Positions 5,454 to 10,643 of a stretch of DNA of 10,643 bases are shown here, one piece after another; position 1 is the stretch's first letter; the number at the start of each line of letters is the position of its first letter. The position numbers were made by a program, and so were the translations under genes. The notes below the pieces were generated by a model. The model did not search any database and was not told where the DNA came from. It was given only the letters and a program-made list of their open reading frames with translations. This DNA is from an uncultured Collinsella sp. (GTDB taxonomy: Bacteria > Actinomycetota > Coriobacteriia > Coriobacteriales > Coriobacteriaceae). The stretch is taken from contig CAUBQN010000046.1 of assembly GCA_958438125.1 (NCBI GenBank), positions 1-10,643 on the forward strand. Direction: 5' to 3'.

Positions 5454-7658
5454 ATGGGTCCTCGCCAACGACAGGGACGCAGCCGTTCAAAGACGCATGC
5501 TCTGCCCATAATCCTGCTCTCGTTTTTGGGCTTTCTGCTGATTGCGGGCGTGGCATTTGGCATCGGCATGGTCGGCAACGTCAACCGCTGGCTGTCCGAT
5601 CTGCCCGACTACACCGACGCCAACGCGTATCTGGTGAGCGAGCCCACCGAGATCGTCGATTGCAACGGCAACAAGATCGCGAGCTTCTACACGCAAAACC
5701 GCAAGTCCATCACCAAGGACGAGGTCTCCCCCTACGTGCTGCAGGGCACCGTTGACGTCGAGGACGAGCGCTTCTACGAGCACGGCGGTATCGACCTGTG
5801 GGGTATCGCGCGTGCTGCGGTGGCAACCCTCGGCGGCGGGCACGAAGGCGCCTCGACTATCACCCAGCAGCTGGTGCGCAACACCATCCTGCAGGAGGAG
5901 CAGTTCGACTCGACCATCGAGCGTAAGGTGCGCGAGGCCTACATCGCCGTAAAGATGGAGGATATGTACTCCAAAGACGAGATCCTCATGATGTACCTCA
6001 ACACCATCTATTACGGCCACGGCGCCTACGGCATCGAGGCCGCAGCCGAGACCTACCTGTCCAAGAGCGCCGCAGACCTCACCCTGAGCGAAGCCGCACT
6101 GTTGATCGGCCTTCCCAACTCGCCCTCGCAGTACGACCCCACGGTCAATCCCGATCTGGCACTGTCTCGCCGCAACAAGGTTCTCGACAACATGCTGCGC
6201 CTGGGCCACATCACCCAGGAGGAGCACGATGCCGCACAGGCCGAGCCCATCACCCTCAACGTGACCGAGATTTCGGGCAGTGGCGTCGACGTATACTCGC
6301 AGCCCTACTTTGTCGCCTATGTCAAGCAGCTGCTGGAGCAGGAGTTCTCGACCGACGTGCTCTTTAAGGGCGGTCTGACCGTCAAGACCACCATCGACCC
6401 CACGATGCAGCAGGTGGCAGAGAATGCCGTCCGCGAGCAGCTCGACACGCTCTCACTCGACGGCCTGGACATGGGCATGGTCGTCGTCGACCCCAAGACC
6501 GGCTACATCAAGTGCATGGTGGGCGGCTACGACTACAACGCCGACGAGAACCACGTAAACCATGCCACGGCCAAGCGTCCCGTCGGCTCCACCTTTAAGG
6601 CCTTTACGCTGGCAACTGCCATCCAAAACGGCATGAACCCCAACGTCACCCTCAACTGCAACTCGCCACTCAAGGCCAAGGGCACCACGACCGAGGTCCA
6701 AAACTACGCCAACCATAGCTATGGCAACATCACGCTTAAGCAGGCGACGGCATACTCCTCCAACACCGGCTACATCCAGGTGGCGGAAGCCGTCGGCAAC
6801 AGCAAGATCATCTCGCTCGTCAAAAAGCTCGGCATCGATCCCGCCAAGGACAACATCGAGGACGTTCCCGTCATGACCCTCGGCACCGGCTCGATCTCGC
6901 CGCTCGAGATGGCCGCCGCCTACGCGACGTTTGCCAACGGCGGCTACTATCGCCAGCCGATCGCCATCACCGAGATTGACTCTCGTACCGGTTCGGTGCT
7001 GTACCAGCACACCGACAATCCCTCACAGGTGCTTACCGAGGGCGAGGCCGCCGCGGTCACCGATGTTCTGTCCGGCGTCATGAAGGGCGGCGGTACGGGT
7101 GCTGCCGGCGCCCTGAGCGTCAACCAGCCCTATGCCGGCAAGACGGGCACCACCGACAACACCACCAACCTGTGGTTCTGCGGCTATACCCCGCAGCTGG
7201 CGTGCGCCCTGTGGACCGGCTATTCCGCGGGCGAGATTCCCATCCAAAAATACGGCACGGACCTGCTGGGCGACAGCACCAACCTGCCTGTCTTTAAGCG
7301 GTTTATGAACACCGTTCTGACCGGTACCGAGCGCGAGGAGTTTGCGACCGGAACGGCGCCCACCTACAAGAACAACAGCGTCTGGAAGTTCTACGGCACC
7401 AACAACACCAAGAAGACGGAGAACGACGACAAGGACGAGAACGAGGACGAAGAGGAAACCACCACAACGACTACCACGACGACCACGACCACCGAGACCA
7501 CGGGCGGCGATACCACCGGCGGCACCGGTACGACCGGTGGCTCGACGGGCGGCTCCACTGGTGGTTCGACCGGCGGCGATGGCGGCACGCCTACGCCTAC
7601 GCCTACACCTACACCCACTCCCGACCCCTCGCCCACGCCTGACGATACGGTCGGCTAG
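5454..7658 (+). CDS. Class A penicillin-binding protein (transglycosylase/transpeptidase) with low-complexity tail
   Basis: This bifunctional enzyme polymerises lipid II into glycan strands and cross-links the stem peptides outside the membrane. The product is 734 aa. A short basic cytoplasmic N-terminus precedes one membrane segment (about 17-40). The GT51 domain has EDERFYEHGG (103-112, catalytic Glu103), GASTITQQLVRN (132-143), RKVREAYIAVKME (157-169) and KDEILMMYLNTIYYG (174-188). The transpeptidase domain has SxxK as STFK (nucleophile Ser379, Lys382), SxN as SSN (435-437) and KTG at 563-565. All catalytic motifs are intact. After about residue 650 comes a disordered tail: acidic Asp/Glu stretch, Thr run (669-680), Gly-Ser-Thr repeats and a Pro-Thr run (713-722). 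ATG at 5454 follows GGAGG by 7 nt and sits just ahead of the basic and membrane segments; the in-frame upstream extension to 5331 is not supported. It is monocistronic, ending in a strong terminator. Confidence 0.96.
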   Translation: MGPRQRQGRSRSKTHALPIILLSFLGFLLIAGVAFGIGMVGNVNRWLSDLPDYTDANAYLVSEPTEIVDCNGNKIASFYTQNRKSITKDEVSPYVLQGTVDVEDERFYEHGGIDLWGIARAAVATLGGGHEGASTITQQLVRNTILQEEQFDSTIERKVREAYIAVKMEDMYSKDEILMMYLNTIYYGHGAYGIEAAAETYLSKSAADLTLSEAALLIGLPNSPSQYDPTVNPDLALSRRNKVLDNMLRLGHITQEEHDAAQAEPITLNVTEISGSGVDVYSQPYFVAYVKQLLEQEFSTDVLFKGGLTVKTTIDPTMQQVAENAVREQLDTLSLDGLDMGMVVVDPKTGYIKCMVGGYDYNADENHVNHATAKRPVGSTFKAFTLATAIQNGMNPNVTLNCNSPLKAKGTTTEVQNYANHSYGNITLKQATAYSSNTGYIQVAEAVGNSKIISLVKKLGIDPAKDNIEDVPVMTLGTGSISPLEMAAAYATFANGGYYRQPIAITEIDSRTGSVLYQHTDNPSQVLTEGEAAAVTDVLSGVMKGGGTGAAGALSVNQPYAGKTGTTDNTTNLWFCGYTPQLACALWTGYSAGEIPIQKYGTDLLGDSTNLPVFKRFMNTVLTGTEREEFATGTAPTYKNNSVWKFYGTNNTKKTENDDKDENEDEEETTTTTTTTTTTTETTGGDTTGGTGTTGGSTGGSTGGSTGGDGGTPTPTPTPTPTPDPSPTPDDTVG
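7459..7623 (+). repeat. Low-complexity tandem repeats in the PBP tail
   Basis: The coding DNA passes through three short-period tracts: ACC/ACG-type threonine codons (about 7459-7500), Gly-Gly-Ser-Thr units rich in GGCGGCTCC-like 12-mers (about 7503-7587), and hexamers of the CCTACG/CCTACA type encoding Pro-Thr (about 7591-7620). Codons vary within the Thr and Gly tracts, which suggests selection for composition. The Pro-Thr hexamers are nearly identical and so could change number by slippage. Confidence 0.8.
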
Positions 7659-7680
7659 AAATCATCCGGCCATAAGCAAC

Positions 7681-7722
7681 AAGGCCCCTGAGCAGCTTAT
7701 TAAACTGCTCGGGGGCCTTTTT
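7681..7722 (+). terminator. Intrinsic terminator of the PBP gene
   Basis: AAGGCCCCTGAGCAG (7681-7695) pairs with CTGCTCGGGGGCCTT (7705-7719) over 15 positions with one G-U pair and a 9-nt loop. The T-tract TTTTT at 7718-7722 follows. It lies 22 nt past the TAG stop. Confidence 0.93.
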
Positions 7723-7763
7723 AGTTTAAAGCGACCTGATGGGCGGTCTTTATACCGGCAGAC

Positions 7764-7798
7764 AAAAAAGGGGGCACCGACCAACGTCGATACCCCTT
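7764..7798 (-). terminator. Intrinsic terminator of argR
   Basis: On the minus strand the arm 7786-7798 pairs with 7768-7781 through a 4-nt loop, with two G-U pairs and a one-base bulge. A run of six Ts (complement of 7764-7769) overlaps the end of the stem. It lies about 50 nt past the argR stop and points against the PBP terminator, so the two genes converge with separate terminators. Confidence 0.88.
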
Positions 7799-7847
7799 AC
7801 AAGCCACTATGTCAGCGCGCACAGTGCCGAGCGCACGACCCGCACGC

Positions 7848-8285
7848 CTACTTGCGAGAATTGCTCAGCTTATTGATCAGCGCCTCAAGACGCTCGCCGT
7901 CCTCAGCCGTCTGGGCAATAACCAAAATCGTATCGTTGCCGGCAAGCGAGCCAAGCACATCGGGCAACTCTGCCGCATCAACGGCGGCGGCGATGCCGGA
8001 AGCCGTGCCAGGCTGAGCCTTGATCATGACCAGATTATCGGTACGCAGAACGCCCGTTACGAGCTCGGAAACCATACGCTGCAGGTGCAGGTCCTCTGCC
8101 AGAACATAGATGCCCTCAGGGAGCTTACGCAGCCCCATGTCGGCAATATCGCGAGAGACAGTCGCCTGCGTGCAATCAAAGCCCATAGCACGGAGCTCAT
8201 CGACCAGCACGCGCTGCGTACGGACGTCCTTATTGCGCACAATATCTCTAATGGCCTCCTGGCGCCCATTGCGTTTTTTAGCCAT
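7848..8285 (-). CDS. argR: Arginine repressor ArgR
   Basis: ArgR is a hexameric, arginine-responsive DNA-binding regulator of arginine biosynthesis and catabolism genes. The product is 145 aa, near the low end for the family. The N-terminal winged helix-turn-helix (about 5-65) includes the recognition segment TQATVSRDIADMGLRKLP, with the conserved Ser44-Arg45 pair. The C-terminal oligomerisation and arginine-binding domain (about 75-140) has QPGTASGIAAAVD (91-103) and LGSLAGNDTILVI (111-123). The usual effector-pocket GDD is GND here (Asn117). ATG at 8283-8285 was chosen because MAKKRNGRQEAI matches family N-termini and a purine-rich GGAGAGAGG precedes it; the in-frame extension to 8318 lacks support. 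It stands apart from any arginine gene in this window, with its own terminator and an AT-rich upstream region, which suggests an orphan and possibly autoregulated gene. Confidence 0.95.
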   Translation of the reverse strand: MAKKRNGRQEAIRDIVRNKDVRTQRVLVDELRAMGFDCTQATVSRDIADMGLRKLPEGIYVLAEDLHLQRMVSELVTGVLRTDNLVMIKAQPGTASGIAAAVDAAELPDVLGSLAGNDTILVIAQTAEDGERLEALINKLSNSRK

Positions 8286-8318
8286 ACAAACCCTCTCTCC
8301 AAAAGATGGCGGAGACAA

Positions 8319-8333
8319 TCAATCAGTGATTGA
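8319..8333. promoter_or_regulatory. 15-bp perfect palindrome upstream of argR
   Basis: TCAATCA-G-TGATTGA is a perfect inverted repeat about 34 bp before the argR start. The flanking TTGAATAG (8330-8337, partly overlapping) and CTATTTGAA (8345-8353) form a further imperfect pair. TGAAT/ATTCA resembles an ARG-box half-site, but no full 18-bp ARG box was found. A likely -10, TATACA (8362-8367, minus strand), lies upstream without a well-spaced -35. It is a candidate operator for argR autoregulation or for another regulator. Confidence 0.45.
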
Positions 8334-8373
8334 ATAGTTTAACGCTATTTGAAGGCTTTTGTGTATAAGAACG

Positions 8374-8411
8374 CATTTCGAAACAATTCTATGCAAGTTT
8401 GTTTCGTAATG
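8374..8411 (-). promoter_or_regulatory. Inverted repeat between the glycosyltransferase stop and argR
   Basis: CATTTCGAAAC (8374-8384) and GTTTCGTAATG (8401-8411) are complementary in 10 of 11 positions with a 16-nt loop. It begins 6 nt past the glycosyltransferase stop. No T-run follows on the minus strand, so it would be a weak terminator at best. It may instead stabilise the 3' end of the mRNA or act as an argR upstream element. Confidence 0.4.
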
Positions 8412-8417
8412 AGCCGT

Positions 8418-9467
8418 TTAGGCGGTTTTTGCGCCCGTCCGGTTAAGAAAAGCTGCCAGATGCGTACACATCACGCAGCGCGCGGGCTTGGCGCTGGCAA
8501 TCGGCCCAAACAACAGACCGAGTCCCCGATGGTTGTCCTTGAGCGCGGCGACCATCTGACGGGTTCGAGGCGCATCGAGCATATCACGCATGCGGGCGGA
8601 ACGCTCGATTGACGACAACCCATGCGGGCTCAGGCACAAATTCTCGATGCAGGCGACCAGTCCGGCAAAGTAGAACTTTTGGCTTGCCAGCTTGAGCCGA
8701 CCACCGCTATCTGCTTCCGAGAGTGAGTCCGCAAGCTCGTCGAGTGCTCGGATGTCATCGGATACCTTGGCATACATGGTGGGATCAAAGGCATCTGTAA
8801 GCTTAGGTGCCGCGGCGTGGAAACAAGCGTCGCCGCAGCCGGAGACGCACTGCGCCCGCGAGAGCGCGCACGCCATAAACCCAACTGTGCGAAACACCTT
8901 GTCGCACAAAAGGCATGCCTCAAACAGCGAGCGGCTGTACATCACGCCAGAGGTCTGAGCGACTAGGCCGCCTAAAATCAACTGGGACAGCCCGGTCACC
9001 ATCGAAGACTTGTCTTCAATGACAATAGGGGCAACATCCAAGACGCGCGAATGGCGCTCTCGATGTGCATCATAACGGTCGAGCGACACCGTGGGGAACA
9101 CTATGTCTGCCGCAGTATCGCACGCGATATCGACCATCTTGGAAAGGGACTGCGGAGCTAACCACTCATCGGCGTTCATAGCGATGATTTGAGAGCCACG
9201 CGAGGCAGCAAAACCGGCACGAAGACAAGCACCGCGCTTCGCGTCCTCGACGTCAATCAAATCAATATGGATGTCCCTGTCGGCAGCAACTTGAAGCGAA
9301 TGGCGCACACCGGGCGCAGCATCGCGGCAGACAACGACAATCTGCAAATCGTAGAGGTCTTGGTTCTGGATACTCTCGAGCGCACGCATCGCATAGCTGG
9401 GCGAACCTTCTACCACAAGGATCACCGAAAGTCGCGGATGCGAGCCACGTCGAACCAAGTTATCCAT
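8418..9467 (-). CDS. Divergent GT2-like (GT-A fold) glycosyltransferase, acceptor unknown
   Basis: The 349-aa product begins like a family 2 glycosyltransferase: RLSVILVVEGSPSYAMRALESIQNQDLYDLQIVVV (split by motif: LSVILVV 13-19, SIQNQ 32-36, LQIVVV 41-46) gives the nucleotide-binding start. RGACLRAGFAASRGSQIIAMNADEWL (from Arg78 to Leu103) holds the substrate-site region. The usual DxD-type metal motif reads NADE (98-101), with only Asp100-Glu101 acidic. SGVMYSRSLFE (173-183) resembles the acceptor-side segment. Beyond about residue 190 similarity fades. There are 13 cysteines, unusual for this fold. No signal peptide or membrane segment is seen, so it is probably cytoplasmic. ATG at 9465-9467 is used because an in-frame stop lies seven codons upstream; the purine-rich GAGAGG abuts the ATG with no spacer, so initiation may depend on the overlapping micro-ORF. 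Its neighbours, truA and argR, give no pathway clue. The sugar, acceptor and activity are unknown. Confidence 0.7.
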   Translation of the reverse strand: MDNLVRRGSHPRLSVILVVEGSPSYAMRALESIQNQDLYDLQIVVVCRDAAPGVRHSLQVAADRDIHIDLIDVEDAKRGACLRAGFAASRGSQIIAMNADEWLAPQSLSKMVDIACDTAADIVFPTVSLDRYDAHRERHSRVLDVAPIVIEDKSSMVTGLSQLILGGLVAQTSGVMYSRSLFEACLLCDKVFRTVGFMACALSRAQCVSGCGDACFHAAAPKLTDAFDPTMYAKVSDDIRALDELADSLSEADSGGRLKLASQKFYFAGLVACIENLCLSPHGLSSIERSARMRDMLDAPRTRQMVAALKDNHRGLGLLFGPIASAKPARCVMCTHLAAFLNRTGAKTA

Positions 9468-9501
9468 CCTCTCGACAGCAATGAATCAAACCGTGGTTCA
9501 T
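9460..9501 (-). CDS. Possible 13-codon leader ORF overlapping the glycosyltransferase start
   Basis: ATG at 9499-9501 opens a frame encoding MNHGLIHCCREDG and stops with TAA at 9460-9462, five bases inside the glycosyltransferase gene. A purine-rich GGGGTG lies just upstream of its ATG. The overlap is the geometry expected for translational coupling, and the glycosyltransferase itself lacks a properly spaced ribosome site. No function is assigned to the peptide, which could also be chance. Confidence 0.3.
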   Translation of the reverse strand: MNHGLIHCCREDG

Positions 9502-9592
9502 GGTACACCCCAGCAATAAAAGCAATGAGACACCGGTTGTATTGCACGCCAAGAACAGATGTTGAACACGCGCAGCCCACAGATGACGGGTG

Positions 9593-9611
9593 TCGACGCA
9601 CGACGCGTCGA
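9593..9611 (-). promoter_or_regulatory. Small hairpin downstream of truA
   Basis: TCGACGC (9593-9599) pairs with GCGTCGA (9605-9611) around a 5-nt loop, 8 nt past the truA stop. No T-tract follows on the minus strand, so termination here is doubtful. In the rest of the 9468-9619 gap only a weak promoter candidate (TTCAAC, then AATACA about 17 nt on) precedes the glycosyltransferase. Confidence 0.35.
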
Positions 9612-9619
9612 GCCCTCCC

Positions 9620-10444
9620 CTAGTCGAGCACGACGAGCTCGGCGGGATCGTAATCCACGCCCATAAACGTAAGGCCGCAGGCAGGAGCCGTGGGGCCCGC
9701 AGCGGTACGGTCGCAAGCATCGATGACCTCGCGCATCCACTCGGGTTCACGGCGATGCATGCCAATCTCGACAAGCGTGCCCACGATCGTACGGACCATC
9801 GAATGCAGGAACGCATTGCCCTCGATGGTAAACGTCAGGATGTCCTCGCCAAACGCAATCTCATGGCCAAACTCGGCACGCATCACGCAGCGATGCGTGG
9901 GCTTGCCAACGGCCGAGGCAACCTTGCAAAAGCTTTTAAAGTCCTGCTCGCCCAGCAGCGCGGGGCAGGCAGCAGACATAGCCTCAGCATCCAAGGGATA
10001 GCGATGCCACCACACGGCACCGCGGGACAGCACGGGGCGCGCATCTCGATCGGCAATACGGTACGTATACGTACGGGAACGCGCGTCAAAACGTGCAGAA
10101 AAGCCTTTACGGGCCCTGTAGACCTCGTTTATGGCGATATCTTTGGGCAGCAGGGCATCCATGGCCCTCAGCCACCTACGGCGCGTCAGGACAAGCTCAG
10201 CGTCCGTTACGGGCACACTAATGTACTGCGCCACCGCATGCACGCCGGCATCGGTGCGCCCTGCGCACGTCAGGTCGATCGGACGCCGCAGGAGCGTCTC
10301 GATAGCGCGGCGCAGCTCGCCCGCAACCGTCGTCTGGCCAGGCTGCTCGGCAAAGCCGCTATAGGACGAGCCATCGTAGGCCACGCGGAAAACGAGCGTG
10401 GCATCGAGCTCAGGAATCGAATTGAAATCAGACGGCGCGGTCAT
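9620..10444 (-). CDS. truA: tRNA pseudouridine synthase A (TruA)
   Basis: TruA isomerises uridines 38-40 in the anticodon stem-loop of many tRNAs to pseudouridine, as a cytoplasmic homodimer. The 274-aa product has the normal family length. FRVAYDGSSYSGFAEQP (19-35) is the family's N-terminal motif. Catalytic Asp65 sits in CAGRTDAGVHA (60-70). FDARSRTYTYRI (119-130) and GNAFLHSMVRTIVGTLVEIG (209-228) are the conserved C-terminal half motifs. The start is ATG at 10442-10444, preceded by GGGAG; an in-frame TTG 15 nt further up is not needed. It follows the probable rplQ gene, the common bacterial order, but a strong terminator stands between them, only 35 nt ahead of truA. Expression would therefore need read-through or a promoter within that short gap. 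Confidence 0.96.
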   Translation of the reverse strand: MTAPSDFNSIPELDATLVFRVAYDGSSYSGFAEQPGQTTVAGELRRAIETLLRRPIDLTCAGRTDAGVHAVAQYISVPVTDAELVLTRRRWLRAMDALLPKDIAINEVYRARKGFSARFDARSRTYTYRIADRDARPVLSRGAVWWHRYPLDAEAMSAACPALLGEQDFKSFCKVASAVGKPTHRCVMRAEFGHEIAFGEDILTFTIEGNAFLHSMVRTIVGTLVEIGMHRREPEWMREVIDACDRTAAGPTAPACGLTFMGVDYDPAELVVLD

Positions 10445-10479
10445 GGGCGCTCCCAACAAACAGGCAATGGCATTTCGAC

Positions 10480-10510
10480 AAAAAAAGAGGGGTACGCGAA
10501 CGTACCCCTC
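10480..10510 (-). terminator. Strong intrinsic terminator between the L17-like gene and truA
   Basis: GAGGGGTACG (10487-10496) and CGTACCCCTC (10501-10510) form a perfect 10-bp stem with a 4-nt loop. On the minus strand it is followed by seven Ts (complement of 10480-10486). It lies 26 nt past the upstream stop and ends 35 nt before the truA start. Confidence 0.92.
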
Positions 10511-10536
10511 GAATATAGCCTATGCAGACGGATTGT

Positions 10537-10643
10537 CTACTCAGCGGTCTCCTCAGCAGGAGCCTCCTCGGCAGCCTCGACCTTCTTGGGAGCAGCGGCC
10601 TTCTTGGGGGCCGGAGCAGCCTTCTTGGCCTTAGGCGTGCAAG
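10537..10643 (-). CDS. rplQ: C-terminal tail of a gene, probably ribosomal protein L17 (5' end outside window)
   Basis: Only the last 35 codons are visible, ending at TAG (10537-10539). They read TPKAKKAAPAPKKAAAPKK followed by VEAAEEAPAEETAE: a basic Lys-Ala-Pro part and then an acidic Glu-Ala part. Such an extension is common at the C-terminus of ribosomal protein L17 in actinobacteria, and rplQ directly precedes truA in many bacteria. The assignment rests on gene order and tail composition; no L17 core residue lies in the window. Another protein with an Ala-Lys tail is possible. Confidence 0.55.
   Translation of the reverse strand, partial: CTPKAKKAAPAPKKAAAPKKVEAAEEAPAEETAE

Noticed and set aside
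5487..6227. 246-codon open frame opposite the PBP gene
   Set aside because: It is antisense to the intact GT51 domain, with repetitive Val/Gly/His composition.
1..10643. Mobile element, defence island or new multi-gene system
   Set aside because: Genes are core functions with uniform composition; no transposase, integrase, attachment site, toxin-antitoxin or effector-like gene is visible.

Overview
The window comes from a GC-rich bacterial chromosome. Codon use is strongly GC-biased, Shine-Dalgarno sequences are strong (AAGGAG or GGAGG about 6-7 nt before ATG), and intrinsic terminators with T-tracts are clear. The gene set is an adenine deaminase, a type-2 TyrRS, a RlhA-like U32 protein, a class A PBP with a Thr/Gly/Pro tail, ArgR, and TruA behind a probable L17 with a long Ala/Lys tail. 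This fits an actinobacterium, and by protein flavour most likely a gut Coriobacteriia member such as Collinsella or a relative. That placement is inference from family resemblance; no search was run.

Layout, left to right: (1) 1-1660, minus: adenine deaminase, complete at its start and cut at its C-terminus by the window edge. (2) 1661-2024: a 364-bp non-coding stretch with unusual secondary structure: a terminator-like hairpin inside the ade leader, a candidate ade promoter, short inverted and direct repeats, and a nested palindrome of about 100 bp behind tyrS. (3) 2025-3236, minus: tyrS. (4) 3333-5291, minus: U32-family protein. (5) 5292-5453: divergent promoter region. (6) 5454-7658, plus: bifunctional class A penicillin-binding protein. 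(7) 7659-7847: two convergent intrinsic terminators. (8) 7848-8285, minus: argR. (9) 8286-8417: AT-rich regulatory gap. (10) 8418-9467, minus: divergent GT2-like glycosyltransferase. (11) 9620-10444, minus: truA. (12) 10480-10510: strong terminator. (13) 10537-10643, minus: C-terminal tail of the preceding gene, probably rplQ.

Most of the genes are core functions. TyrRS, TruA, L17 and probably the U32 protein serve translation and RNA modification. The PBP builds peptidoglycan, ArgR senses arginine, and Ade salvages or degrades adenine. Only the PBP gene is on the plus strand, and it divides the minus-strand genes into two groups. No mobile element, tRNA, rRNA, CRISPR array or defence cassette is visible. 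I found no convincing new multi-gene system. The most interesting signals are non-coding (the ade leader hairpin, the palindrome after tyrS, the truA leader terminator), together with an altered effector-pocket motif in ArgR and the degenerate glycosyltransferase with its overlapping micro-ORF.
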